Part shown: positions 7,695 to 17,864 of the stretch, in pieces
How positions within the stretch are numbered: position 1 is the first letter of the stretch
Layout of the letters: every line of letters begins with the position of its first letter
From: Candidatus Villigracilis affinis
Lineage (GTDB): Bacteria > Chloroflexota > Anaerolineae > Anaerolineales > Villigracilaceae
Assembly (NCBI GenBank): GCA_016718275.1
Contig: JADKEA010000006.1
Location: forward strand, 214,425-278,424
DNA: 64,000 nucleotides
Direction of reading: 5' to 3'
Made by a program: the position numbers and the translations under genes
The notes under the pieces: generated by a model
The model's input: the letters and a program-made list of their open reading frames with translations, nothing else
Database searches by the model: none
Told to the model about the DNA's origin: nothing

Positions 7695-10421
7695 ATGGCG
7701 GCAGGCAGTTCGACAAAAGGTGTCATGACGATTCACGTTCCCAGCCAACCCGCGCGGCAGGTTGAGTTAACTCGCACGTCCTACAATATCGGACGACAAG
7801 AGGATAACGACATTGTTATTGCCACCGAAGTTGTATCGCGCCAGCATGCGTTATTGGAATTTAATGGCCTGGATTGGATCATTACAGATCTACAAAGCAA
7901 AAACGGTACTTACATAAACGGCTCAAAGGTGGATAAATTTACCCTGAGCGATGGCATTTCTTTGCAAATGGGCAGGAATCCAAAAACCGCAATCACAATC
8001 ACCTTTCAACTGGCTCCCCAGTCAGCGATATCAGCTTCCCCGTCAGCGATGGATACTGCCATAGAACCGCGCGAACCCACCACAGGTCTGGTTAAGATGC
8101 GCTCCCTGCCGTCTTCCAACAAAAATCATCAGATCATTGGCCGCGATCCTGAAGCAGATATCAATTTGCCATCCCCCTCTGTTTCGCGCAGACATGCCGC
8201 ATTGCAAGCATCCCAGCCTGAATGGCAGCTTGTTGACCTCAACAGTAAAAATGGAACATTCCTAAACGGGAAAAGAATCACCAACCCGCAAAAATTACGA
8301 GCAGGCGACATTATCCAAATTGCATCCTATCGGTTGATCTACGAGGGACAGGGAAAGGTTACGCCATTTGCCGCGGAAGGCTTGCGGCTGGACGGCCTCC
8401 ACTTAACCTGGGATGCTCCCTCCACCATCACGTGGGACGATATCAAAAACCTGAACCTAAATGTCTTGTTCAACGGTAAAAAGAAACGCATTCTGGAGGA
8501 TGTCAACATATCCTGCTATCCGCGGGAATTTATCGCTCTGGTTGGAGGAAGCGGTGCGGGAAAATCCACAGTCATGAAGGCATTGAGTGGGATTTTACGG
8601 GAACACACAGGTAAAGTGAAAGTAGAGGGAGATGATCTCTACGAAAATTATGATGCCTACCGTGCCATGATCGGTTATGTTCCACAGGATGACATCCTTC
8701 ACATGGACCTGACAGTGGTACAGGCTTTGCGCTATTCCGCCCAGATGAGGCTGCCAACCGATATTTCGTCAGCAGAGATAGAAAAGCGTATCGACAATGT
8801 CTTGAAACAAGTTGAATTGCAAGGACAGAAAACTACACAAATCAAAAAGCTTAGCGGCGGACAACGCAAACGCGCCAGTATTGCCGTTGAATTACTTGCA
8901 GATCCGCCCCTATTCTTCCTGGATGAGCCCACTTCCGGGCTCGACCCCGGGTTGGAACAAAAAATGATGAAGATGCTGCGAGGGCTGGCTGACAGTGGCA
9001 AGACGATCATTCTGGTCACTCACGCCACAGCCAATATCACGGAATGCCATCAGGTCGCATTCCTGTCACAAGGCAGGCTGGTCTATTATGGTCCGCCGCA
9101 TCTGGCTGGAGATTTTTTTGAGGTGGGCAACGATAACTTTGCCGGTATTTATAGGGAAATCAGCGACTCTGAACCCGCGATCGCTGTGGAAAAGGCCATC
9201 CTATGGGAGAGGCGTTTCCGCATGTCTTCATTTTATAAAAAGTATGTCACAGATCGTATTCAAACGGGTGCAAGCATTAATAACACAAATACCCAGCAGC
9301 GAAATTCAAAAAAGTGGTTTACGCCGATCGAATCGATCTATCAATTTGCGATCCTCTTTGCAAGATATACAAATCTTGTGTTTCGGGATAGAACTCTGCG
9401 CACCATTCTTTTATTCCTTATGCCAGTTCTTGCTCTGCTTATCCTTGGAATTGCCGAACCAAACTGGTTAACTGGAGACTCAGCGGAGGTCATCAATCAG
9501 CAACTTAATTCAGATATCGCCGCTGGGGAACAAAGCGCCAGTTATCTTGTTGTAGGCAGCAGTCAAAAGCTTCTCTTCATTATGGCATTGACGGCAGTGA
9601 TGCTTGGGCTTTTTTCGTCAGCGTATGAGCTTGTAAAGGAAAGAAATATTTTTGGACGTGAAAAAATGGTATTTTTGCGGCTTGTACCGTATCTGGCTTC
9701 AAAAATTGCTTTGCTATCGGCATTTGCAGCCCTCCAATGCGCCTTGTTTCTGGCGGTCATAGGATGGAATGTAAAGTTTCCATCTTTTGGGGTATTCCTT
9801 CCCATCTCGCTGGAAATGTATATCACATTGCTACTTGGGGTCATCACGGCCATTTGTCTGGGTTTGCTGATCTCAGCAATTGCTTCAAACGAAAATACTG
9901 TCACCTATATCATTATGGGATTGCTGTTCATACAAATCACATTTGCCGGTGTGATCTTTGACTTGCCCGGTGCCGCAAAAAGCCTTTCGAGCATTACGCT
10001 TACACGCTGGACCATGGAAGGTTTGGGAACTACGGCAAATCTTGCACACCTAGATACTCTTTCACAAACTCGCATCCAACCTGATCCAGTGACACAGGAA
10101 GTATCTGTTGAAGTTGACAAACCAGCTCCCGGGTGGGAACCCGTGACCGTATCCACAGAGATGAAACAAGTGGACGGATGCGTAAATCCCATCCCCATGC
10201 TCTCCGTAATTGAAAATGAATTGGTTGAGGTCAAGGAAACCGTAACCGAATCTGTGACCGTGGAACCAGATCCAGTGGACATTATCACCCCATATGGATT
10301 CACGATCAACTATGACCGCACCACCTCTCATCTCTTCAGCACATGGGCGATGCTGGGTATATTATCACTCGTCTTTTTTAGCGGCACTGTCGCCGCACTA
10401 AAGATAAAAAATCCCACATAA
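7695..10421 (+). CDS. FHA-FHA-ABC ATPase fused to ABC-2-type permease
   Basis: 908-residue half-size transporter with two N-terminal forkhead-associated domains that bind phosphothreonine. FHA1 (about 20-105) has GRQ, SRQH and SKNGTYING; FHA2 (about 135-215) has GRD, SRRH and SKNGTFLNG. The ABC domain (about 255-480) shows Walker A GGSGAGKST near 284-292, signature LSGGQRKR and Walker B LFFLDEPTSGLD. About six TM helices follow (570-830), with a last one near 890 and an extracytoplasmic Glu/Thr/Val-rich loop before it. The order ATPase-permease resembles the ABCG/white type. The next two genes encode Ser/Thr kinases, natural candidates for producing the phosphothreonine the FHA domains read. 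Substrate is unknown. Confidence 0.9.
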   Translation: MAAGSSTKGVMTIHVPSQPARQVELTRTSYNIGRQEDNDIVIATEVVSRQHALLEFNGLDWIITDLQSKNGTYINGSKVDKFTLSDGISLQMGRNPKTAITITFQLAPQSAISASPSAMDTAIEPREPTTGLVKMRSLPSSNKNHQIIGRDPEADINLPSPSVSRRHAALQASQPEWQLVDLNSKNGTFLNGKRITNPQKLRAGDIIQIASYRLIYEGQGKVTPFAAEGLRLDGLHLTWDAPSTITWDDIKNLNLNVLFNGKKKRILEDVNISCYPREFIALVGGSGAGKSTVMKALSGILREHTGKVKVEGDDLYENYDAYRAMIGYVPQDDILHMDLTVVQALRYSAQMRLPTDISSAEIEKRIDNVLKQVELQGQKTTQIKKLSGGQRKRASIAVELLADPPLFFLDEPTSGLDPGLEQKMMKMLRGLADSGKTIILVTHATANITECHQVAFLSQGRLVYYGPPHLAGDFFEVGNDNFAGIYREISDSEPAIAVEKAILWERRFRMSSFYKKYVTDRIQTGASINNTNTQQRNSKKWFTPIESIYQFAILFARYTNLVFRDRTLRTILLFLMPVLALLILGIAEPNWLTGDSAEVINQQLNSDIAAGEQSASYLVVGSSQKLLFIMALTAVMLGLFSSAYELVKERNIFGREKMVFLRLVPYLASKIALLSAFAALQCALFLAVIGWNVKFPSFGVFLPISLEMYITLLLGVITAICLGLLISAIASNENTVTYIIMGLLFIQITFAGVIFDLPGAAKSLSSITLTRWTMEGLGTTANLAHLDTLSQTRIQPDPVTQEVSVEVDKPAPGWEPVTVSTEMKQVDGCVNPIPMLSVIENELVEVKETVTESVTVEPDPVDIITPYGFTINYDRTTSHLFSTWAMLGILSLVFFSGTVAALKIKNPT

Positions 10422-10439
10422 TAAAGAAAACGGCTTGCG

Positions 10440-12290
10440 ATGCAAAATATAATCGGTCAATCACTTGGACGGTATCAGATCCTCGAGCAACTGGGCGAGG
10501 GTGGCATGGCAACGGTCTACAAAGCCTACGACACACGATTGGATCGTTATGTTGCCATAAAGGTGATCCGCAACGATCTTTTCGGTCCCACCCTGCTGGA
10601 GCGCATGCTAAAGCGTTTCGAACGTGAAGCCAAAGCTCTTGCCAAACTGTCTCACCCAAATATCGTCAAGGTACTCGATTATGGCGAGCATAACGGTGCA
10701 CCATACCTTGTTTTGGAATATTTACCCGGTGGCACACTTAAAGGCCAGGTAATGGGCAAGCCCATCCCCTGGCAAGAGGCCGTGCGTTTACTGCTTCCAA
10801 TTGCGGGCGCACTGGATTATGCACACGAGCAAAAGATCATTCATCGCGATGTAAAACCCGCCAACATCCTGCTGACCGAAAAGGGTCAGCCCATGTTAAG
10901 CGATTTCGGGATTGCAAAAATCCTTGAGATGAAAGAAGAGTTCACACTCACAGGCTCAGGCACTGGGATTGGGACCCCTGAATACATGGCTCCCGAGCAG
11001 GGCATGGGGAGAGAAGTGGACGCACGAACGGATATCTATTCTTTGGGAATCGTTCTTTACGAACTCGTAACTGGTCGCAAACCCTATACAGCTGACACCC
11101 CCATGGCAGTGGTTCTCAAACACATGACCGACCCATTGCCGCGACCACGTCAGTATATTGCCGATTTACCGGATATCGTCGAGCGCGTTCTATTAAAAGC
11201 ATTAGCCAAAGATCCACAGGATCGGTATTCAAAAATAAGCGAATTCGCTGACGCACTGGAAAACGCCGATCAATCACGCAAAACTGCCAACACTCAGCCG
11301 AATACTCCCACATCATCAACAAACCTCACGCAGCTTTTACAGAAGAAAAACCTTAATCGACTGTGGCTCGCATTTGGCGTGGTTGGCATTGTATTCACCG
11401 GTGTTTTGATAGGCTGGCTGGCAAGAGGTGACAAAACAACAGAAGTCCCCCCTACTACAACGCCATCCTCCACATCAATACCAATCAATACAACGATCCC
11501 TTCCGTCACAATTAATCCTACAGCAACCAGAACACCATTTCCAACAGCCACACCCAAATTGGATATTGGATCAACGATGACAGGCAACGATGGCATGACC
11601 CTGCTTTATGTGCCTGCAGGTGAATTCACCATGGGAAGCGAAACAGGCAACGATGAAGAAAAGCCAATTCATACAATATATCTGGATGGCTTTTGGATCG
11701 ACCAAACTGAGGTGACCAATCGACAATACGCACTTTGCGTCACAGCAGGTCAATGCATCCCCCCAAATGAAACCGATTCAAGCCTGCGCTCCATTTATTA
11801 TGGTAATTCTGAATTCGATGATTATCCTGTCATCTACGTAAATTGGAATATGGCAAAAACCTACTGCGAATGGGCGGGCAGAAGGCTGCCTACTGAAGCC
11901 GAGTGGGAAAAGGCCGCACGAGGCATGGACGAAAGAACTTATCCTTGGGGGGAAGATATCAGTTGCAATGAAGCGAATTACGATCCCAAGGATAGCTGCT
12001 TTGGAGATACAACAATAGCTGGAAACTTCACAAGTGGAGAAAGCCCGTATGGAGTTTACGATATGGCCGGTAATGTTTGGGAATGGGTAAGCGATTGGTA
12101 TAGCGAAACCTACTATCAGGATTCACCGTTATCCAACCCATTGGGGCCGGACTCTGGCCAATATCGGGTATTGCGTGGCGGCTCGTTCGACAGCAGCACC
12201 AGTGGTGTTCGTACGACAAACCGATACCGGTACGAACCAACATACACTCTTCTCAGCATCGGCTTTCGCTGTGCCAGTTCCCCTCCGTAG
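10440..12290 (+). CDS. Transmembrane Ser/Thr protein kinase with C-terminal FGE/SUMF1-like domain
   Basis: 616 residues. The N-terminal Hanks-type kinase (11-270) has glycine loop GEGGMATVY, VAIK lysine K41, catalytic HRDVKPAN (135-142), DFGIAK (155-160) and APEQ, so it should be active. A cytosolic tail leads to one TM helix near 311-331, then a Thr/Pro-rich linker (335-375) and an extracytoplasmic formylglycine-generating-enzyme-like domain (about 385-616) with GEFTMGS, DQTEVTNRQY, RRLPTEAEWEKAAR, GNVWEWVSDWY and RVLRGGS. In kinases this domain is usually taken as a sensor or binding module. It lies 18 bases after the FHA/ABC gene without an obvious ribosome site. Confidence 0.92.
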   Translation: MQNIIGQSLGRYQILEQLGEGGMATVYKAYDTRLDRYVAIKVIRNDLFGPTLLERMLKRFEREAKALAKLSHPNIVKVLDYGEHNGAPYLVLEYLPGGTLKGQVMGKPIPWQEAVRLLLPIAGALDYAHEQKIIHRDVKPANILLTEKGQPMLSDFGIAKILEMKEEFTLTGSGTGIGTPEYMAPEQGMGREVDARTDIYSLGIVLYELVTGRKPYTADTPMAVVLKHMTDPLPRPRQYIADLPDIVERVLLKALAKDPQDRYSKISEFADALENADQSRKTANTQPNTPTSSTNLTQLLQKKNLNRLWLAFGVVGIVFTGVLIGWLARGDKTTEVPPTTTPSSTSIPINTTIPSVTINPTATRTPFPTATPKLDIGSTMTGNDGMTLLYVPAGEFTMGSETGNDEEKPIHTIYLDGFWIDQTEVTNRQYALCVTAGQCIPPNETDSSLRSIYYGNSEFDDYPVIYVNWNMAKTYCEWAGRRLPTEAEWEKAARGMDERTYPWGEDISCNEANYDPKDSCFGDTTIAGNFTSGESPYGVYDMAGNVWEWVSDWYSETYYQDSPLSNPLGPDSGQYRVLRGGSFDSSTSGVRTTNRYRYEPTYTLLSIGFRCASSPP

Positions 12291-12367
12291 GTACAAGATC
12301 ATCCTTTTCGTTTGGCCATAGCCAGAGACAATATGGAAGAAATAAAATCGAAAATTATGGGAAACAT

Positions 12368-13921
12368 ATGACAGACATCATTGGACAGGATTTTGGGCGT
12401 TATCGTATTGCCGAAAAAGCTGGGGAGGGCGGAATGGCGATCGTTTACAAGGCTTACGACAAACGCCTTGAAAACTATGTTGCCCTTAAGATTATTCGCA
12501 TTGACCGGCTCACGCCTGAAATGGCAAAAAAGTCGGTTGTACGGTTTGAACGCGAAGCCAAATCGTTGGCACAGTTGGGACATCCCAACATTGTCAAGGT
12601 GTTAGATTATGGCGACGTACAAGGCAATCCATACATTGTGATGGAATATCTGCCAGGCGGCACATTGAAAGAGAGATTGCCTAATCGCCCGATTTCCTGG
12701 AGGGACGCCATCAAATTCCTCATGCCCATAGCTGAGGCTCTGGAGTTTGCCCATCAACGCGGGATCATCCATCGCGATGTAAAACCTTCCAATATTTTAA
12801 TTAACCAGATCAAACAGCCAGTTCTTTCTGACTTCGGGATTGTCAAATTATTAAGCGATGAAACCACACAAGACCTATCCTCGACAAGTGTCATGATCGG
12901 AACACCTGAATATATGTCGCCGGAACAGGCAATGGGTGAAACATTCGATCATAGGGTGGATATTTATGCTTTAGGGATCGTATTCTACGAAATGGTAACC
13001 GGCCGCAAGCCATTCAAGGCCGACACCCCGGTAGGCGTATTAGTAAAACAAGCCAGTGAAGCATTACCCCGACCAAGTCAATTTAACAGTAATCTACCTC
13101 AAGGCGTGGAGAAGGTGCTGCTTAAAGCACTTTTCAAAGATCCTCGTCAGCGCTATCAAAACATGAATGAAGTGATTCTGGCCTTCACTGGGTTGTTGGA
13201 TAGTGATGGACAAACCGGAGCAACTCGCAACAAGCTTCCTGACAGGAATAACACAATTACAGAGAATTTATCTGCAACTACAAGGCCTAAGGTATTAAAG
13301 AATTGGCTGGTCGGTCTATTAATTGGCGGGTTGGTACTAACCTTACTCTGCCTGGCAGGTCTAGCTTCAAACGGGATGCTGGGAGTTTTATCTGTTAAAT
13401 CACCAGAACCAACACTCATACACACTGTCGTTATTTCGCCTACCAAACTCATTCTTGCTCCCATTTCTTCAGAAACCATTACACCAGCCCTTCCGCTTCC
13501 AACGGAGGTAGCAGCATCACCTACTTCAACTTTAATACCAGCAACATCCACAATGCCCCCCACAGCAACATTAAGCCTGCCTTCCTGTTCTTTGGAAATG
13601 TGCGACAACAGTACTGAAGACATTTGCGTCTTTGGTATTTCGCCCCAGCCTACAAACCTGATCATTTCCTTTAAATTCAAGCAGGAATTAGACCCACTAA
13701 ATCTCCCGCAATTACTTGTAGGAAGTCAAAAGTTTGTATGCGAACTACTCGTCGGTTATCCAGGAAGGCTTTTCTGCAATGGCGCAACTACAGTAGGAGA
13801 AAACGAACTGATACTTTTATCCTCAACAAATAATGCGATATGTTCCGGGGTATTTAACATCCGAGAATACGTTGAGCCTTCACCCACAAAAAGAAGTTCA
13901 GGAGGAAATAATTACCCCTAA
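12368..13921 (+). CDS. Transmembrane Ser/Thr protein kinase with Cys-containing outer domain
   Basis: 517 residues, a paralogue of the preceding kinase. It has the same opening pattern (IIGQDFGRYRI, GEGGMAIVY), K41 in VALK, HRDVKPSN (135-142), DFGIVK and SPEQAMGE. A TM helix lies near 311-335, followed by a Thr/Pro/Ser-rich linker and an outer region of about 110 residues with six Cys (SCSLEMC, DIC, KFVCELL, LFCNG, ICSGV) in place of the FGE domain. The kinase is intact; the outer domain is unrecognised and probably senses something outside the membrane. The tandem pair suggests duplication of the kinase with exchange of sensor modules. Confidence 0.9.
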   Translation: MTDIIGQDFGRYRIAEKAGEGGMAIVYKAYDKRLENYVALKIIRIDRLTPEMAKKSVVRFEREAKSLAQLGHPNIVKVLDYGDVQGNPYIVMEYLPGGTLKERLPNRPISWRDAIKFLMPIAEALEFAHQRGIIHRDVKPSNILINQIKQPVLSDFGIVKLLSDETTQDLSSTSVMIGTPEYMSPEQAMGETFDHRVDIYALGIVFYEMVTGRKPFKADTPVGVLVKQASEALPRPSQFNSNLPQGVEKVLLKALFKDPRQRYQNMNEVILAFTGLLDSDGQTGATRNKLPDRNNTITENLSATTRPKVLKNWLVGLLIGGLVLTLLCLAGLASNGMLGVLSVKSPEPTLIHTVVISPTKLILAPISSETITPALPLPTEVAASPTSTLIPATSTMPPTATLSLPSCSLEMCDNSTEDICVFGISPQPTNLIISFKFKQELDPLNLPQLLVGSQKFVCELLVGYPGRLFCNGATTVGENELILLSSTNNAICSGVFNIREYVEPSPTKRSSGGNNYP

Positions 13922-13942
13922 CCCATTCGACAGGAAATCTCT

Positions 13943-15724
13943 GTGAACACAATTTTGATGTTGCAAGGCAGCGTTACAAATATTCTGCAAAATTGGAATT
14001 TTTTTCTAAGCTTGTGGATTATACAGGGAGCCTTTACAGTGCTGACCTTGTGGCTTATGTCGGATGCTTTATTGGACAAAGACGTAATTTCCGTTCTGTC
14101 TTTTTTAGGCGGCATACTAGGGTTTACCCTTTTTAGTCTTGTGATAACAATCGGAAGAATCAAGCCTTCCCCAGCATTGGGAATAGCTATTACAGTCATC
14201 GCTTTGCTGATATTGATATGGCAAAGACATCAATTCCGCAGCCTTATGACATTTAATCTGGCGGGATTAATAATATTCTTTCTATTCATTCTTCTCTTAC
14301 GGTTGATATTCATTCGAGATCTATTGGTTCCTGCCTATTCAGATTCGGTCCTGCATTTGCAAATTGTTCGGGACCTCCTAAATCCTGAGCAAGCACCACA
14401 AGCCTTTTACAGGCTTTCATCTGATCCAAGGCATTATTACCATGTCGGCTTTCACTCACTTGCGGCTTTTCTTAGCGGCGGTACTTCCACATCCGCTGAA
14501 CAAACAATTCTTTTACTTGGCCAATACTTCCAATCCCTAGCCATCATAGCCGTGTTTCCACTGACGCGAATCCTGACTAAAAATTCGCATTCCGCCTGGG
14601 CAGTAATGAGTATCGCCGGGTTAATCCTGACCATCCCCGCTTATGCGAGCAATTGGGGTAAATATCCGTCTATTGCCAGTTTAACCGGGATCATTTTTGG
14701 ACTCACACTGTTTATTGCCTACTGTGACAACAAGGCCGTATTATCCAAAAAACTATATTTTTTGACCTTCCTTGCAGTCCTATCAGCAACCTCCCTGCAC
14801 AGCCGAAGCCTTTTCGTGTTTTTGCTGGCAATACCAGCGATCTTCCTATACTCCAAATCAAGCGCCATTTTAGAGAAATTAGAGATAAAAGAAAATAACA
14901 CGGAGAATAAAATGATGATTATCGTCCTCTGGGCGATTATGCTTCATGTTCTTGTTTTAGCGCTTAAATTTCCAGACTCTCAATATCAATACTTTCCCAG
15001 TTTTCTTTTTCTTATACTTACCATATTCTCTTTTTACTCCAACTTTGCACTAACCTGGATAGTTATTTCCTTCTTCTTGACCATGGGTCTCAGCATCCTC
15101 ATACCGCTGCCGCTTTCGTTTCTTCCCGTTCGTTATTCCTCACTATTTGATCGCCCGTTCTTAATCGTATTTTTCTACTTACCAGCCAGTTTTCTGATCT
15201 GGCAGGGTATTGAAGGCGGGCTTCGCCTTGTTACCAAAAACACTTTCGAATCCTGGAGGCAGAGGCTTTTTACGATCGTTTTTTTCATCTGTTTGTCCAA
15301 TGCCATTTTCATACAAAACCATCAACCCTCTGATTGCTGCATCTTTATGGACGATAACGACCTCTTCTCTTTTCATTGGATGAAAAACAACATCCCCGAA
15401 GATGCGCTGATCGGAATCGCTGCCACTGGAAAAACCGGAAGCCTGCAACCCGCTGACGGCGGCGCCTGGGTTGAATTATTTACCGGAATCTCTACACGCA
15501 AAATAAAACTATTCAACGATATTACAAACCATAATATCAGCTGGAATATTGATTTTGCCAGCGAGGGATTAAGGTTATGCAAAGAGGGTGTTGACTATTT
15601 CTATGTGGACGGGTTGCAGAACAGCTTCGATGAATATACTCTCGTGAAAATCGGATCAAAGTATGAGTTTGGATTAGGTAATATAAAAATCTATCATTTG
15701 GAGTGCAAAGATAGGATTCCGTAA
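13943..15724 (+). CDS. Polytopic membrane protein, GT-C glycosyltransferase-like
   Basis: 593 residues with about 12 hydrophobic segments and a C-terminal soluble part of about 140 residues. An acidic and His-bearing loop after the early helices (PAYSDSVLHLQIV, then HYYHVGFHSLAAF) and the outer C-terminal domain with WMKNNIPEDALIGI and GGAWVELFTG resemble large GT-C-type glycosyltransferase/oligosaccharyl proteins common in Chloroflexota. No exact family is recognised. It follows the kinase by 21 bases and is probably co-transcribed. A role in cell-surface glycan assembly under kinase/FHA control is possible but only inferred. It converges on the kinase gene at 15736. Confidence 0.55.
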   Translation: MNTILMLQGSVTNILQNWNFFLSLWIIQGAFTVLTLWLMSDALLDKDVISVLSFLGGILGFTLFSLVITIGRIKPSPALGIAITVIALLILIWQRHQFRSLMTFNLAGLIIFFLFILLLRLIFIRDLLVPAYSDSVLHLQIVRDLLNPEQAPQAFYRLSSDPRHYYHVGFHSLAAFLSGGTSTSAEQTILLLGQYFQSLAIIAVFPLTRILTKNSHSAWAVMSIAGLILTIPAYASNWGKYPSIASLTGIIFGLTLFIAYCDNKAVLSKKLYFLTFLAVLSATSLHSRSLFVFLLAIPAIFLYSKSSAILEKLEIKENNTENKMMIIVLWAIMLHVLVLALKFPDSQYQYFPSFLFLILTIFSFYSNFALTWIVISFFLTMGLSILIPLPLSFLPVRYSSLFDRPFLIVFFYLPASFLIWQGIEGGLRLVTKNTFESWRQRLFTIVFFICLSNAIFIQNHQPSDCCIFMDDNDLFSFHWMKNNIPEDALIGIAATGKTGSLQPADGGAWVELFTGISTRKIKLFNDITNHNISWNIDFASEGLRLCKEGVDYFYVDGLQNSFDEYTLVKIGSKYEFGLGNIKIYHLECKDRIP

Positions 15725-15735
15725 ATTCCAACTCA

Positions 15736-17181
15736 TCATCCTTCATCCGCCAGCGGAATACTCAACGAAACCACAACCCCGGGACAATCTGCGCGATTGG
15801 AAATCGTTACCTGTCCACCCACCTGCCAGATAATTGATGTAACTGTAGGCAAACCCAACCCCATACCGGGCGTCTCGCCTGTAAAAAATTTCTCGCCTTG
15901 AAAATACGGCAGGCGCGCCCAATTAAGTTGTTCAGCCGTCAATCGGATCCCGTCATCCTTGACCGCCACCTGAATCATATTTTCCATACCGACAGGTTCA
16001 ACCATGATCTCAATTCGAGGGGTTTGTTCTGGATGGAATTTCTTGCTGTTCTCAAGTAATTCACCCAGCACGAGTTCAAAAGCGTAATCTGTGATTGCCA
16101 AACAGGAAGCGGATAAGCCCGGATGAATGGTCAATTGAATATCATTAAGACCCAATTCAACTTGTGCAGATTTTATGATTTCAGGCAGGGAGCGAATTTC
16201 CAAAGGGATACTGCTCTCCATCGCCAGCGGGGTATCGATATAATCCAAAACCCTGTTCACATCACGAGTCAGATAATTGATCGAATCCATGGAAAGCCGT
16301 ACAAACTCCTTGATCTCATCTTCAGAGATCGTTTGCAGTTTGTTCTCCAGCATGCTCATACTCATCACAAGTGTGGAAAAGGGAGAGCGCAATTTGTGAG
16401 TGACAGCCTTATGGAACTTGCGCATATCGTGATGCGTGGACATGGTTTCTGTAACATCTCGAACACGAACAACACGACTGTTATCGCTCTTTACAGGCAT
16501 ATCGATCGCTTCCAGCAACAGCCAGTAGGCGCGCGCATTAAGAGTTTCCGTCTGAACAAGGTAACATGGAGCCGGGGTTTTAAGCCATTCATCCCAGATA
16601 TCAAGGGGATATGGGGAATAATGTTTTAAAATATGCGGGGTAATATCGATCCCGGCACATTCATGGGGAAGATGAAGGAAGGTCTGGGCACTTGAATTAG
16701 CGTATTGAATAATTCCATCCGAGCTAAGGAGCAAATAGCCGTCATTATTGTTTTCCACGATCCAGGAAAAGCGTGCACGCTCAGCCATCAAACGTCGATA
16801 CCGGTTGATACGGGTGATAGTCTTTAGCCGTAAATGAAGTTCAAGTCTGTCGAAGGGCTTGGTGATGAAATCGTCGACACCAGCCATAAATCCTGTGAGA
16901 CGCGCATCCCGGTCATCCAAAGAAGTAAGCATGACAATATGGACCTCATTCAAATTTGGGTCCTGCCGAAGAATTTGGCAAACTTCATAACCGTTCATAC
17001 CGGGCATCATCACATCCAACAAGATGGCATCCGGCTGCAGTTTTTGCGCAATTTCAATTCCGCTCTTTCCGTCTTCGGCAAAGACAAGGCGGACATCATC
17101 GCCTGTCAAGAGCGCTTTGATGGTTTGCCTTACAATGGGGTCGTCGTCAATTACTAGGATGGTCGGCAAATGATAGATCAT
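15736..17181 (-). CDS. Hybrid receiver-PAS-histidine kinase
   Basis: 481 residues, soluble. Receiver domain (7-122) has DDD at the acidic pocket, phospho-acceptor D56 in LLDVMMPG, T86-S87 and K108 in FITKPF. A PAS-like domain (about 135-245) has VENNNDGYLLLSSDG. The kinase core has H262 in THKLRSPFS (the usual HELR is HKLR here), then HATPase motifs ENSKKF (N box), DDGIR (G1) and GMGLGLP (G2). No TM segment is seen, so the input is internal or arrives by phosphotransfer to the receiver. It follows the NarL-type regulator at 17202-17864 by 20 bases and forms an operon with it. Confidence 0.9.
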   Translation of the reverse strand: MIYHLPTILVIDDDPIVRQTIKALLTGDDVRLVFAEDGKSGIEIAQKLQPDAILLDVMMPGMNGYEVCQILRQDPNLNEVHIVMLTSLDDRDARLTGFMAGVDDFITKPFDRLELHLRLKTITRINRYRRLMAERARFSWIVENNNDGYLLLSSDGIIQYANSSAQTFLHLPHECAGIDITPHILKHYSPYPLDIWDEWLKTPAPCYLVQTETLNARAYWLLLEAIDMPVKSDNSRVVRVRDVTETMSTHHDMRKFHKAVTHKLRSPFSTLVMSMSMLENKLQTISEDEIKEFVRLSMDSINYLTRDVNRVLDYIDTPLAMESSIPLEIRSLPEIIKSAQVELGLNDIQLTIHPGLSASCLAITDYAFELVLGELLENSKKFHPEQTPRIEIMVEPVGMENMIQVAVKDDGIRLTAEQLNWARLPYFQGEKFFTGETPGMGLGLPTVTSIIWQVGGQVTISNRADCPGVVVSLSIPLADEG

Positions 17182-17201
17182 TTTTTTCTCTTAATTCATT
17201 C

Positions 17202-17864
17202 TCAAATATGGGGCGATGATGTGACAAGGCCGGTGTTGATGGCAAACTTCACCAGATCGGCGTGCGAGTTAAGGCGCAGTTTTTTCATGGTATTAAAACG
17301 ATGCGATTCAACCGTTCGTATACTCAATGTCAACTGGTCTGCAATGGACGAGTTGGTTTTTCCCTCCCCAACAAGCTGTAAGATCTCACGTTCGCGGGGT
17401 GATAGTAAATTCAAGGCATCCTCCTCCTTCCCAGCACCTGCCTTTAAAAGCAGATCAAGCACTTCCTCAGCGATTTCGGGACTTAAATATCTTTTGGAGA
17501 TCAACACATTCTGAATTGCATGCAGGATCTCGGAAAAATCCGAATCTTTCAGTATGTACCCCAAGGCACCTCCCTGCAGGGCACGGACAGCATATGTGGC
17601 AGTGTCGCACATGGTTAGAATGAGTATCTTTGTACGTAGACCACGCTGATTTACGAGCCGTGCAATCTCAATTCCATTTAAATTCGGTATCATCATATCG
17701 ATAATTGCGATATCCGGGGAAACACGTTCGATCAATTCAAATCCCTCCCGTCCATCGTTGGCCTCGCCCACTACTTCATATCGTTGTTGAGCTTCAAGCA
17801 AAGATCGAATACCTTGTCTTATTAATTTATGATCATCCACGAGGACAATGGTGACTAGGGACAT
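17202..17864 (-). CDS. NarL/LuxR-family response regulator
   Basis: About 220 residues. Receiver domain with DD10-11, phospho-acceptor D56 in IIDMMIPN, T near 83 and K105 in YILKDSDF. A LuxR-type HTH (about 150-210) carries LSPREREILQLVGEGKTNSS and RTVESHRFNTMKKL. An ATG at 17864 preceded by GGAG eight bases upstream is preferred over a TTG four codons earlier. It is the first gene of a two-gene operon with the hybrid histidine kinase and probably its output, although kinases of this hybrid type often pair with other regulators. Confidence 0.9.
   Translation of the reverse strand: MSLVTIVLVDDHKLIRQGIRSLLEAQQRYEVVGEANDGREGFELIERVSPDIAIIDMMIPNLNGIEIARLVNQRGLRTKILILTMCDTATYAVRALQGGALGYILKDSDFSEILHAIQNVLISKRYLSPEIAEEVLDLLLKAGAGKEEDALNLLSPREREILQLVGEGKTNSSIADQLTLSIRTVESHRFNTMKKLRLNSHADLVKFAINTGLVTSSPHI

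Noticed and set aside
13156..13680. Antisense frame opposite the second kinase's linker
   Set aside because: Val/Gly-rich translation is the mirror of the Thr/Pro-rich linker; no independent coding signs.
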